A stretch of 64,000 nt of DNA, taken from an uncultured Dokdonia sp. (GTDB lineage Bacteria > Bacteroidota > Bacteroidia > Flavobacteriales > Flavobacteriaceae). The DNA lies in NCBI RefSeq assembly GCF_947492815.1, contig NZ_CANLOB010000017.1, positions 1-64,000 of the forward strand, written 5' to 3'. The notes beneath the pieces were generated by a model. It was not told the DNA's origin, made no database searches, and saw nothing but the letters and a program-made list of their open reading frames with translations. How positions within the stretch are numbered: position 1 is the stretch's first letter; every line of letters starts with the position of its first letter. The position numbers and the translations under genes were made by a program. Positions 36,114-45,044 of this stretch are shown piece by piece.

Positions 36114-37799
36114 ATGAAAAAAATTACTTTATTAACTGTATTTATGCTATTTAGTTTTACCGCATTTGCGCAGCAAGGACCTTTTCTCTATCAAGTAGAA
36201 GCAAACTGGCTCGCTGAATGTGATACAGAAACACCATTAACGACAGAAGACTTTGAAGGATCTCCTAGTGGAGTAGCATTTTGTGGTCCAGAATTATCAA
36301 GCACCGTTTCTAGTAATTGTTTTCCTGACGGTGAACTAGAAGATGGTTTTACAATTACTATAGAAAATGACGCAAATATACTTTATGCTCCTCCAGGACA
36401 ACTAGGATCAAATCAAGATGTTCCTACTATAGGAGCAGAAGGTAATACAGGAAACTTCACTATAGTTACATTTACAGAAGCTGTGACGCGTGTAGCTTTT
36501 GATATTTTTGGAGTTTCTAATACCAATGGTAATGGTATCATTCGAGTTTTTGATACTAATGATACGCTTCTAGAAACTTTTGACATCACATACATTGTAT
36601 CAGATTTTGATTTCTTTGGAATTCATTCTTCAGAACTAATTGGAAGAATTGAACTGGAAGATGCAGATAATGGTGATGCACTTTTTGTTTCAAATCTACG
36701 TTTTGGAACTTGTCGTGTAAATGATGATCCAGCCACTGCAACTATGCTTACCGTAGGTGATGTTTTTGAAGATAATGTGATAGATGGTATTAATAATTTT
36801 GCATCAGATTCTCAGCTTGTAGATCCAACAATTCCGGCACCAGGTTGTGCCAGTTATAACGGCGGTGATGTTTGGTTTTCTGCTACTGTACCTGCAAGTG
36901 GATCTATAACAGTTGAGTCGCAATTTTCTGAAAATTCTGCTCTAGGAGATTCTGGAATTGCTGTATATACAGAAGATCTTACAGAAGTATTAGATTGTGA
37001 TGATGATGACGGTGAGGGATTATTCTCATTAATCTCACTTACAGATCGTACGCCTGGAGAAATAGTACTGATACGTGTTTGGGAATTTGGAGGTAATGGT
37101 TTTGGAGAATTTATGATATCTGCTTACGATTTTTCTCCTCCACCTAACGACCTTATTGAAAATGCGATAGATGTAGATGAACTAGGATTCCCATATACAG
37201 ATAACAATGTAAATTTTCCAGATGCTACAGGTGATTCAATAACTAACACTAATGGCTGTAGCGTAACAACTACTAGATCGGTATGGTACAAATTTACAAC
37301 AACTGATGAAGGGACTATAACTGCAAATTTTGAAGATCCTACAAATAATGATAATAAAACTATTATATTTTATAGTGCTGCTGATGAAAACGCTACGTTA
37401 GATGATCTTACTTATGTTAATAGTGGCACCAATACTTGTGGTTTTAACCTAGAGGTATCCTTCGAAGCAGATGCAAATCAAACCTATTATGCTTTTGCAC
37501 AAGCATCTACTTCAATACAGACAATAAATATAGACAGCGACGCTTTACTAAGCACAGAAGAAGCTACTATAGAAGGGTTCTCTTTCTTTCCAAATCCTGT
37601 AGAAGATATCTTGAACATAAATGCTACCCAATCTATAGAACAGGTCGTTATATATAACATTACAGGGCAAAAAATAGTAGAGCAAGAAGTAAATGCCACA
37701 AATACTCAGCTTTCTATAGGAAGGCTACCTACTGGAATTTATTTAATGACAGCAAGATCAGGAGCAATAACAAGTACATATAAAGTAATCAAAAAGTAA
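36114..37799 (+). CDS. Secreted protein with T9SS type A sorting domain
   Basis: 561 residues. Signal peptide MKKITLLTVFMLFSFTAFAQ. The first domain (about 40-205) is a beta-sandwich-like region (FTEAVTRVAFDIFGVSN). Two similar later domains begin with DDPATATMLTVGD and PPNDLIENAIDVDEL and carry aromatic and Asp-rich motifs typical of bacterial pre-peptidase-like beta domains (VWYKFTTTDEGTITANF). The sorting tail starts at about 485 (FFPNPVEDILNINATQSIE) and ends GAITSTYKVIKK. Surface-exposed or released; binding target unknown. Confidence 0.88.
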   Translation: MKKITLLTVFMLFSFTAFAQQGPFLYQVEANWLAECDTETPLTTEDFEGSPSGVAFCGPELSSTVSSNCFPDGELEDGFTITIENDANILYAPPGQLGSNQDVPTIGAEGNTGNFTIVTFTEAVTRVAFDIFGVSNTNGNGIIRVFDTNDTLLETFDITYIVSDFDFFGIHSSELIGRIELEDADNGDALFVSNLRFGTCRVNDDPATATMLTVGDVFEDNVIDGINNFASDSQLVDPTIPAPGCASYNGGDVWFSATVPASGSITVESQFSENSALGDSGIAVYTEDLTEVLDCDDDDGEGLFSLISLTDRTPGEIVLIRVWEFGGNGFGEFMISAYDFSPPPNDLIENAIDVDELGFPYTDNNVNFPDATGDSITNTNGCSVTTTRSVWYKFTTTDEGTITANFEDPTNNDNKTIIFYSAADENATLDDLTYVNSGTNTCGFNLEVSFEADANQTYYAFAQASTSIQTINIDSDALLSTEEATIEGFSFFPNPVEDILNINATQSIEQVVIYNITGQKIVEQEVNATNTQLSIGRLPTGIYLMTARSGAITSTYKVIKK

Positions 37800-37830
37800 T
37801 CACTAACCATTCTATTAATATCTCACTAAA

Positions 37831-37867
37831 ACGAAACCCCTATTTGCAATAAATAGGGGTTTTACTA
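37831..37867 (+). terminator. Terminator after the T9SS-tailed gene
   Basis: AAACCCCTATTT pairs with AAATAGGGGTTT around a short loop, followed by a T-stretch (TTTTACT). Confidence 0.85.
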
Positions 37868-37942
37868 TACATAAAAGTGTCCTGTATAATTTACTCTGTA
37901 AGTAAATGCAGACTAATATTCTTATTTCTTTAGGCTGTACTG

Positions 37943-38512
37943 TTAATTAGTTGCAATCAACTTATCCAATGTCTCACGCACTTCTGTGCTATTCCAATCG
38001 GCGGCGCCTTTTTCTTTGATAACGATTTTTCCCGTTTTATCAATGATATAATTGGTAGGTATGCTACGTTCAAAAAGTAATTCAGGAGTTTCCATTTCTG
38101 GGAAAACTGCTGGAATATTAAGTTGTTTACGCTCTAAAAAACGTTTTACTTTATCTGGTTTTTCATTTGTAATCAGTACAAAATCTACTTTATTTCCATA
38201 ATCGGCATATAACTTTTCAATACTCGGCAACTCAGCAATACAGGGAGGGCACCAAGTAGCCCAATAACTTATAAATGTTACTTTTCCCTGCCCTATTTCA
38301 GCATTACGAGAAAGACCATCTATAGAAGAAACTTTATAGGTAAATGGCTCTAATTGTGCTTGGTCTGCTTTCGCGAAAGCGGAAGGAGAAAAAATTTGAA
38401 CTTTCAATTTATTGATCGCAACTTGAATAGGTGTTCTTGTTTGCGGAATGATTAGCAATGCGATAATAACAAGAAAGAGTATGTTTTTTATAGTGAGTTT
38501 TTTCTTTTTCAT
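37943..38512 (-). CDS. TlpA-like membrane-anchored thioredoxin
   Basis: 189 residues from the ATG at 38512; an in-frame ATG at 38536 adds eight residues. One N-terminal anchor helix (LTIKNILFLVIIALLIIP) and then a thioredoxin-fold domain with the active site YWATWCPPC at 87-91. The AFAKA peptide encoded by the palindrome lies at 45-49, in the linker between the anchor and the domain. Probably a periplasmic thiol reductant, for example for cytochrome c maturation or oxidative damage repair. It follows a Crp/Fnr regulator gene on the same strand by about 30 bases. A remnant of a second copy is at 34168-34272. Confidence 0.9.
   Translation of the reverse strand: MKKKKLTIKNILFLVIIALLIIPQTRTPIQVAINKLKVQIFSPSAFAKADQAQLEPFTYKVSSIDGLSRNAEIGQGKVTFISYWATWCPPCIAELPSIEKLYADYGNKVDFVLITNEKPDKVKRFLERKQLNIPAVFPEMETPELLFERSIPTNYIIDKTGKIVIKEKGAADWNSTEVRETLDKLIATN
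38367..38380. repeat. CGCG palindrome copy 9 (in TlpA-like gene, AFAKA frame)
   Basis: 14-bp core GCTTTCGCGAAAGC, encoding A-F-A-K-A in the linker after the membrane anchor. Confidence 0.95.
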
Positions 38513-38544
38513 ATCATGTAAATTCTTATAGACCAAGATACATA

Positions 38545-39213
38545 TTAATCAGTTTGTTTTAAACGGATTTCCTTTCCACTAAAGTCAAGCATATCTACCG
38601 ATTTTAACTCATTTAAAATGGTGTTTAATGTAGGTCTTGAGGTCCCAATTAATGTAGCAATATCTTTTTGCGTATAGGGGTGGTTTATAACTGTATCTCC
38701 TGTTTCAGGACAGCAATAACCGTAATCGTCTTCTAATTCTTTAATAAATTCTAATACGCGTGTCTTTGTATCCTTAAAGAGTAATACTTCGAGACGTCTC
38801 TCTAATTTCTTGAATCGGATACCTAAAAATTTATACATTTTAAGACTAAACGTTTCATTATCTCTCATTAGGTCTTGCATCGTTGCTACAGGCACTGGAC
38901 AAATAGATGTATTATGGTCTAATGATTGGGCAAATTCGGTTCGGTTTTCAACGCCAAGAATCGCTTTTTCTCCGAAAAGTTCTCCTTTGGTTAAAATCGC
39001 TTTGATGACTTCTTCACCATTTTCTCCATAATAGCCTAGTTTTACCTTTCCTTTTTCAATAAGGTATACCTTATTGGCATTATCATCTTCTGAGTAGATA
39101 TAATCTCTCTTTTTATAGTGAGAGAATTTATGCGATTTTTTAAAGCGTTTAAATTTATGAGGGCATAGCAACCCAAAAACATTGACATCTTCAAGAAACC
39201 AGGTTTTTTTCAT
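38545..39213 (-). CDS. Crp/Fnr-family transcriptional regulator
   Basis: 222 residues. N-terminal cyclic-nucleotide-binding-like beta-roll (KRDYIYSEDDNANKVYLIEKGKVKLGY, GELFGEKAILG), dimer helix, and a C-terminal winged helix (YTQKDIATLIGTSRPTLNTILNELK). It has a CCP motif (GYCCPETGD) in the hinge region, which may be redox- or metal-sensitive, but the N-terminal Fe-S cysteines of Fnr are absent. It lies directly upstream of the TlpA-like gene on the same strand and may control it. Confidence 0.88.
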   Translation of the reverse strand: MKKTWFLEDVNVFGLLCPHKFKRFKKSHKFSHYKKRDYIYSEDDNANKVYLIEKGKVKLGYYGENGEEVIKAILTKGELFGEKAILGVENRTEFAQSLDHNTSICPVPVATMQDLMRDNETFSLKMYKFLGIRFKKLERRLEVLLFKDTKTRVLEFIKELEDDYGYCCPETGDTVINHPYTQKDIATLIGTSRPTLNTILNELKSVDMLDFSGKEIRLKQTD

Positions 39214-39263
39214 GTTGGGGAGTAGTTTTTCTTTCTGTCGATGAGTTTAGTAAATTCTTACAA

Positions 39264-39297
39264 AAAAAAGAGCCATCCATAAGGATAGCTCTTTTAA
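39264..39297. terminator. Terminator for the aconitase gene region
   Basis: AAAAGAGC-CATCC-ataa-GGATA-GCTCTTTT forms a stem with A-run and T-run flanks. It is positioned between the start of the Crp/Fnr gene and the 3' end of the aconitase gene, so it serves the aconitase transcript (read on the minus strand). Confidence 0.8.
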
Positions 39298-39316
39298 TAA
39301 ATTTATTGATAAAAGA

Positions 39317-41587
39317 TTACGCCGCATTTTCCTTTTTGATAAGGTTTAAGGCACTTCCTTCATTATACCAATCTATTTGAGATTGGTTATAGGTATGATT
39401 TACTTTGATAGTATCTGCACTTCCATCGGCATGCACAACTTCAATTGTAAGTTGTTTTTCTGGAGCAAATTCATGTAAATCTACAAAGTTGAATGTATCA
39501 TCTTCTTGGATTAAGTCATAGTCTGCTTCGTTTGCAAATGTAAGACCTAGCATTCCTTGTTTTTTCAAGTTGGTCTCGTGTATACGTGCAAAACTTTTTA
39601 CAATCACAGCAGCTACTCCTAAATGGCGTGGTTGCATTGCTGCATGCTCACGAGAAGATCCTTCTCCATAGTTATGATCTCCCACCACTACAGTTTTGAT
39701 TCCTTCAGCTTTATAAACACGTTGTGTATCTGGCACACCACCATACTCTCCTGTAAGTTGATTTTTTACGAAGTTAGTTTTCTTATTATATGCATTTACA
39801 GCACCTATTAGAGTATTGTTTGCGATATTATCTAAATGCCCTCTAAAACGTAACCAAGGACCCGCCATCGAAATATGGTCTGTAGTACACTTACCAAATG
39901 CTTTTATTAATAATTTAGCACCAGTGATCGTTCCTCCAAGAGGTACAAATGGTGTCAATAACTGTAAACGCTCAGAAGTTTCATTTACAACGACATTAAT
40001 CTTACTTCCATCTTCTTCTGGAGCTAAGTATCCGTTATCTTTTACATCAAAACCTTTTGGAGGTAATTCCCATCCTGTAGGCTCATCAAACATCACTTCT
40101 TGTCCTTCTTCATTGATTAATGAATCCGTAAGCGGATTAAAATCTAAACGTCCAGCAATAGCAATAGCAGCTGTTAATTCTGGTGAAGCAACAAAGGCAT
40201 GCGTATTAGGGTTTCCATCGGCACGCTTAGCAAAGTTTCTATTAAAAGAGTGTACAATACTATTTTTTGGTGCATTTTTCGGATCGCTATAACGCGCCCA
40301 TTGTCCTATACAAGGACCACATGCATTGGTAAATATTTTAGCGTCTAAGTTTTCAAATACATCTAAAATACCATCTCTCTCTGCTGTATAACGTACTTGT
40401 TCAGAACCTGGATTAATTCCTAATTCTGCTTTCATTTTTAACCCTTTATCTAAGGCTTGTTGTGCGATAGATGATGCTCTTGATAAATCTTCATAGGAAG
40501 AATTTGTACAAGATCCTATAAGTCCCCATTCTACCTGTAGTGGCCACTCATTAGCCGTTGCTTTTTCTGTCATTGCAGGGCCTACAGATGTAGATAAATC
40601 TGGTGTAAACGGACCATTTAATAATGGACCTAACTCAGAAAGGTTAATTTCTATGACTTGATCAAAATATTGTTCTGGGTTTGCATATACTTCTGGATCT
40701 GCGGTTAAGTGTTCTTTCACTTGATTTGCTGCCTCAGCTACATCAGCTCTTTCAGTAGCCTTTAGATAACGTTCCATAGACTCATCGTATCCAAATGTAG
40801 ATGTTGTTGCTCCTATTTCTGCTCCCATGTTACAGATAGTCCCTTTTCCTGTACAAGACATTGCAGTAGCTCCAGGTCCAAAGTATTCAACCACAGCTCC
40901 TGTTCCTCCTTTTACAGTAAGAATCTCAGCTACTTTAAGGATAACATCTTTTGGTGCAGTCCAACCGCTTAATTTCCCAGTAAGTTTTACACCGATTAGT
41001 TTTGGAAATTTAAGTTCCCAAGCCATTCCTGCCATCACATCTACAGCATCTGCTCCTCCCACTCCAATAGCAATCATTCCTAATCCTCCAGCGTTTACTG
41101 TATGAGAATCTGTTCCAATCATCATTCCGCCTGGAAATGCATAGTTTTCTAAAACTACTTGGTGAATAATTCCTGCTCCTGGTTTCCAGAAACCAATTCC
41201 ATACTTATTAGATACAGATTCTAAGAAATTAAATACTTCACTACTTACATCATTAGCGTGCTTTAAATCTGTTGCTGCACCTTCTTTTGCTTGAATTAAG
41301 TGATCACAATGTACCGTTGTAGGTACAGCTACTTTGTCCTTACCAGCTTGCATAAACTGTAACAAAGCCATTTGTGCAGTAGCATCTTGACAAGCGATTC
41401 TATCAGGAGCAAAATCTACATAATTCTTTCCTCTCGTAAAGGCTTTAGTTGGTTTGCCTTCCCATAAATGAGAGTATAAAATCTTTTCAGAAAGTGTTAA
41501 TGGTCTTCCTACAAGGTTACGAGCAGTATCTACACGTTCTGCCATTCTTGCGTAGACTCCCTTGATCATATCAATATCAAATGCCAT
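39317..41587 (-). CDS. Aconitate hydratase, mitochondrial type
   Basis: 756 residues. Interconverts citrate and isocitrate in the TCA cycle. Its length and sequence match the mitochondrial aconitase group, which is typical for Bacteroidetes, not AcnA or AcnB. The [4Fe-4S] ligands are Cys in [13 protein letters not shown] and the pair in [11 protein letters not shown]. Active-site segments [12 protein letters not shown] and [11 protein letters not shown] are intact. Its own promoter region is the 285-base gap to the MoxR gene, which contains a palindrome copy. Confidence 0.96.
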   Translation of the reverse strand: MAFDIDMIKGVYARMAERVDTARNLVGRPLTLSEKILYSHLWEGKPTKAFTRGKNYVDFAPDRIACQDATAQMALLQFMQAGKDKVAVPTTVHCDHLIQAKEGAATDLKHANDVSSEVFNFLESVSNKYGIGFWKPGAGIIHQVVLENYAFPGGMMIGTDSHTVNAGGLGMIAIGVGGADAVDVMAGMAWELKFPKLIGVKLTGKLSGWTAPKDVILKVAEILTVKGGTGAVVEYFGPGATAMSCTGKGTICNMGAEIGATTSTFGYDESMERYLKATERADVAEAANQVKEHLTADPEVYANPEQYFDQVIEINLSELGPLLNGPFTPDLSTSVGPAMTEKATANEWPLQVEWGLIGSCTNSSYEDLSRASSIAQQALDKGLKMKAELGINPGSEQVRYTAERDGILDVFENLDAKIFTNACGPCIGQWARYSDPKNAPKNSIVHSFNRNFAKRADGNPNTHAFVASPELTAAIAIAGRLDFNPLTDSLINEEGQEVMFDEPTGWELPPKGFDVKDNGYLAPEEDGSKINVVVNETSERLQLLTPFVPLGGTITGAKLLIKAFGKCTTDHISMAGPWLRFRGHLDNIANNTLIGAVNAYNKKTNFVKNQLTGEYGGVPDTQRVYKAEGIKTVVVGDHNYGEGSSREHAAMQPRHLGVAAVIVKSFARIHETNLKKQGMLGLTFANEADYDLIQEDDTFNFVDLHEFAPEKQLTIEVVHADGSADTIKVNHTYNQSQIDWYNEGSALNLIKKENAA

Positions 41588-41818
41588 ATGCTTTTGTTGT
41601 ATTAAGTTATTTTCGTATTACTAAGTGTTGTTTTCAGTCTCGCGAAATTACGAAATCAAAGCGACAAAGACAACAGTATAATTGGACGTCTACAAGAATT
41701 GAAGCTAACAGATTATTTAGGAAAAATAGCCCTTAATTTATGTGATAATCACAAAAACAGGTATGAAAAATTATAGAGTTTATAATTTATGATACCATAT
41801 ATGGGGTAAGGTGTTTTA

Positions 41819-41838
41819 TACGCTTTCGCGAAAGCGTA
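41819..41838. repeat. CGCG palindrome copy 10 (between acn and moxR)
   Basis: Perfect 20-bp palindrome TACGCTTTCGCGAAAGCGTA in the 285-base spacer, 34 bases after the MoxR stop on that transcript. It could act as a transcript-end hairpin for the MoxR operon. Confidence 0.95.
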
Positions 41839-41872
41839 CTCGGAAAACACTCTAAAATCAGAGAAAAAAGTG

Positions 41873-42826
41873 TTAAAAAAGGCTTTTAATAATATCTTCA
41901 ATACTCAATCCTTCAGCTTCTGCTTTATAGTTCTTGATTAATCTATGACGCAAAATACCTGTAGCTACCGCTTGTACGTCTTCTACATCTGGCGAATACT
42001 TTCCATTTACAGCCGCATGGGTTTTAGCTCCAAGAATTAAGTTTTGTGAAGCTCTAGGCCCTGCTCCCCAATCTATATAATCATTTACAATTTGTGCTGC
42101 AGCTTCTGTTTTAGGTCTTGTTTTACTTACCAATTGCACTGCATACTCTATCACATTATCTGCTACAGGAATACGACGTATTAACTGTTGGAAATTAATA
42201 ATCTCTTGATCAGAAAAAAGCGAATTTACTGTAGGCTTATGGTCTGAAGTTGTAGCCTTTACAACATCTACCTCTTCTTGAAACGAAGGGTAATCAAGAT
42301 TAATAGCAAACATAAAACGGTCCAATTGAGCCTCTGGTAACGGATAAGTTCCTTCTTGTTCAATTGGGTTTTGTGTCGCTAGCACAAAATAAGGTAAACT
42401 TAATGGATACCTGTTACCTGCTACCGTTACAATACGTTCTTGCATTGCTTCTAGCAATGCGGCTTGCGTTTTTGGAGGTGTACGGTTGATCTCGTCTGCT
42501 AGAATAATATTAGAAAACACAGGTCCTTTAATAAACTTAAATTGACGAGATTCATCTAAAATCTCTGATCCCAAAATATCGCTAGGCATTAAATCAGGCG
42601 TAAACTGAATACGTTTAAAATCTAATCCTAATGCAGTAGCAATGGTATTTACCATTAAGGTCTTTGCGAGACCAGGCACTCCTATTAATAAAGCGTGACC
42701 TCCGGAAAATATAGATAATAAGATTTCATTTATTACTTTTTCCTGTCCTACAATTACTTTTGCAATTTCAGCTTTAAGTTGTTTATGTTTTTCTACTAAT
42801 TGATTTATAGCAGCTACGTCTGACAT
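41873..42826 (-). CDS. MoxR-family AAA+ ATPase
   Basis: 317 residues. Walker A GVPGLAKT, Walker B ILADEINRTPP with the sensor-like FVLATQNPIEQEGTYPLPEAQLDRFMF. MoxR ATPases act as chaperones for metal insertion or membrane complex assembly, usually with DUF58 or VWA partners. None is adjacent here. It is the last gene of the SurA/PpiC chaperone operon (six bases after the preceding stop), a linkage I believe is common in flavobacteria. Confidence 0.93.
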   Translation of the reverse strand: MSDVAAINQLVEKHKQLKAEIAKVIVGQEKVINEILLSIFSGGHALLIGVPGLAKTLMVNTIATALGLDFKRIQFTPDLMPSDILGSEILDESRQFKFIKGPVFSNIILADEINRTPPKTQAALLEAMQERIVTVAGNRYPLSLPYFVLATQNPIEQEGTYPLPEAQLDRFMFAINLDYPSFQEEVDVVKATTSDHKPTVNSLFSDQEIINFQQLIRRIPVADNVIEYAVQLVSKTRPKTEAAAQIVNDYIDWGAGPRASQNLILGAKTHAAVNGKYSPDVEDVQAVATGILRHRLIKNYKAEAEGLSIEDIIKSLF

Positions 42827-42832
42827 ATGTTT

Positions 42833-44224
42833 TTATTTTTTCAACCAGTTATTTACATACTCACAATCACGATTATCTCCATTTACTTTGATGTAAGTCT
42901 CTTCTATTTTTTCTTTTTGCCACTCTGAGATTGCTTTAATTTGTTTTTCTCTAAGTGCTAATTCTTTAATCTTGATGTAGTCTTTAGAATAGTCTGCTTT
43001 ATGCTCTTCTAATCTACTATTTACAGTTACTATTTTATATTGAGATTTACCTGTACGATCAGGATCATTAAACACGAGTGATACTTCTCCATCTTTTAAG
43101 TTATTTACTTTTGTGTACAAGGTAGGATCTAACTTGTTCAATTCAAAACGTTTATCTAATGTTACAGGATTTGTTAGTACACCTCCATCAAATTTAGTTT
43201 CTTTTTGATCTGAAAATTCTCTTGCAGCATTATCAAAAGTAAGTTCTCCTTGCTCAATGCGTTGTTTAATACGCTCAATTTTATCTTTTGCATCTTCTTC
43301 TTGAGCTTTATCTATTTCAGGTATTAATAAGATATGTCTAATTTCTAATTTATCGCCTCTAATTTTTTCTAGTGTTGCAATATGAAAACCATATTCTGTT
43401 TCAAAAGGCTCACTAACCTCTCCTTCTTGTAATCCAAAAACAACATCTCTAAATTCTTTTACTAATGGTGTTTTTCTATCTATTGTCATAAAACCACCAT
43501 CACCACGAGAAGCTCCATCATCTGTATAGAGTACAGCCTTGGTAGCAAAACTGCTTCCGTTATCAATAATATCTGATCTAAATCCATTAAGACGATCTAT
43601 AACGCGTTGACGTTCTTGATCTGTAGGCTTAGGTTGCACAACGATTTGTGCAATTTCAAGTTCTACTCCAAAAGTAGGTAGTTCATTTTCTGGTATACTT
43701 TCAAAGAAAGATTTTACTTCATCTGGAGTTACATCTACACTAGAAATTATTTTCTCATTCATACTTTCAGAAAGACGAATATCTCTACGTATTGAAAATA
43801 ATTCAGCTCTTAACTCAGCAATATTATCTTTCTTATAGTATTCAATTACTTTTTGAAGAGACCCTAACTGTTGTGCAAAACGATCTATAATCTGATCTAC
43901 TTCAGAATTTACCTGAGCATCATTTACAATGATACTATCTTGAATAGCATGATGTGCTAGTAATTTATCTTCCAATAATTTTCCCATTACTTGACAAGGT
44001 GTAACGTCTACAGAAGATTGTCCTTGACTTTTAATATCAAATAAAAACTTATCGATATCACTCTCTAAAATCAAATAATCACCCACGACACCTGCAACAC
44101 CATCTACTTTAAATTTAGTTTTTGGATCTGTATTACCATCCTGCGCAAATAATGGCTGACATAAAAGTAATAGTACGAGCGTTTTAATTATAAATTTCAA
44201 ATTTTTTGTTTTTAATAGCATCAT
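42833..44224 (-). CDS. SurA-like periplasmic chaperone/peptidyl-prolyl isomerase
   Basis: 463 residues from the ATG at 44224, preceded by GGAG on the minus strand; an ATG at 44242 adds six residues and overlaps the upstream gene more. Signal peptide in FIIKTLVLLLLCQPLFAQ. A SurA N-domain (VAGVVGDYLILESDIDKFL) is followed by two parvulin-type segments (ELEIAQIVVQPKPTDQERQR with DGGFMTIDRKTPLVKEFRD and IRHILLIPEIDKAQEEDAKD). It escorts outer-membrane proteins across the periplasm. It overlaps the end of the preceding lipoprotein gene by about 41 bases. Confidence 0.9.
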   Translation of the reverse strand: MMLLKTKNLKFIIKTLVLLLLCQPLFAQDGNTDPKTKFKVDGVAGVVGDYLILESDIDKFLFDIKSQGQSSVDVTPCQVMGKLLEDKLLAHHAIQDSIIVNDAQVNSEVDQIIDRFAQQLGSLQKVIEYYKKDNIAELRAELFSIRRDIRLSESMNEKIISSVDVTPDEVKSFFESIPENELPTFGVELEIAQIVVQPKPTDQERQRVIDRLNGFRSDIIDNGSSFATKAVLYTDDGASRGDGGFMTIDRKTPLVKEFRDVVFGLQEGEVSEPFETEYGFHIATLEKIRGDKLEIRHILLIPEIDKAQEEDAKDKIERIKQRIEQGELTFDNAAREFSDQKETKFDGGVLTNPVTLDKRFELNKLDPTLYTKVNNLKDGEVSLVFNDPDRTGKSQYKIVTVNSRLEEHKADYSKDYIKIKELALREKQIKAISEWQKEKIEETYIKVNGDNRDCEYVNNWLKK

Positions 44225-45044
44225 CTTTAATCTCCTTTTCAAGTTGCTTTGTAAGTGTTAGCTTTCGCTTATTTCTAATAATTTGATCAATTGTTGGTCT
44301 TACATACGTTAAGGGAGCAATATCATTACGCGATAAAGTTTCCTTGACAGCGATCAAATATAAACCTAATGAATCTCGTAGTTGTAAGAAATTGGTTTTT
44401 TTTAACAATTTATCGGCATTTGTAGCATCTATAGGTTGAATACTGTTCTGTACAACACTACGTCTTACCCAAGTAGAATCATTTAGAAAGTAATTCTTAA
44501 ACTGTAAACGTATAGAATCTAATACGACCTTATCTTCTTCTTTAAAATTTATAAAGAGTTTAGCTACTTCATTTCCATTATTATAATCTGTAGCTAAATG
44601 AATGTATCGTAGTTTTACCAGTTCTTCATTAAGCTTAAAGTTTTCTTTATTTTGATCATAAAACTGTGCTGCTTCTTGATCTGATACAACACTATCTAAT
44701 CGCTGTTGTATTAATCTATCTTTATATAGCTTTATATATAAGTCCGTACGATACTCCTGTACTAATTTTTCAAATTTATCTTGTTCTTCTTTAGAGAGAT
44801 TGAGTAATGCTCCATCTAACAACAGTCTATTGGTAGCCCAATCGTTAATGTAACTATTTACAACAGTAGCACTATCTAAAGAAAAATCTGTGTTTTCAAA
44901 AAGTTCGTCTATCTCAGATGAAAACAAATAAGAATCATTTACTCTTGCTACTGCATCTTGATCTGATGTTGTTTTATTAAAAAAGTCACACGAAATCACT
45001 AAAAAACAGCTTACAAATAGTACTATGTAGGATGATAATTTCAT
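44184..45044 (-). CDS. Lipoprotein with SurA-like N-domain (no parvulin domain)
   Basis: 286 residues. Lipoprotein signal MKLSSYIVLFVSCFLVISC (Cys19). The SurA-type N-terminal segment (AVARVNDSYLFSSEIDELF) and helical body (EEDKVVLDSIRLQFKNYF) are present. The PPIase catalytic segment is absent, so this is a chaperone-like factor anchored to a membrane. It begins one base after the stop of the upstream PPIase gene and overlaps the next, giving a tightly coupled operon. Confidence 0.85.
   Translation of the reverse strand: MKLSSYIVLFVSCFLVISCDFFNKTTSDQDAVARVNDSYLFSSEIDELFENTDFSLDSATVVNSYINDWATNRLLLDGALLNLSKEEQDKFEKLVQEYRTDLYIKLYKDRLIQQRLDSVVSDQEAAQFYDQNKENFKLNEELVKLRYIHLATDYNNGNEVAKLFINFKEEDKVVLDSIRLQFKNYFLNDSTWVRRSVVQNSIQPIDATNADKLLKKTNFLQLRDSLGLYLIAVKETLSRNDIAPLTYVRPTIDQIIRNKRKLTLTKQLEKEIKDDAIKNKKFEIYN

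Noticed and set aside
39816..40292. 158-codon ORF opposite the aconitase gene
   Set aside because: Lies wholly within the conserved aconitase coding sequence; translation is rich in Ser and Pro with no motif.
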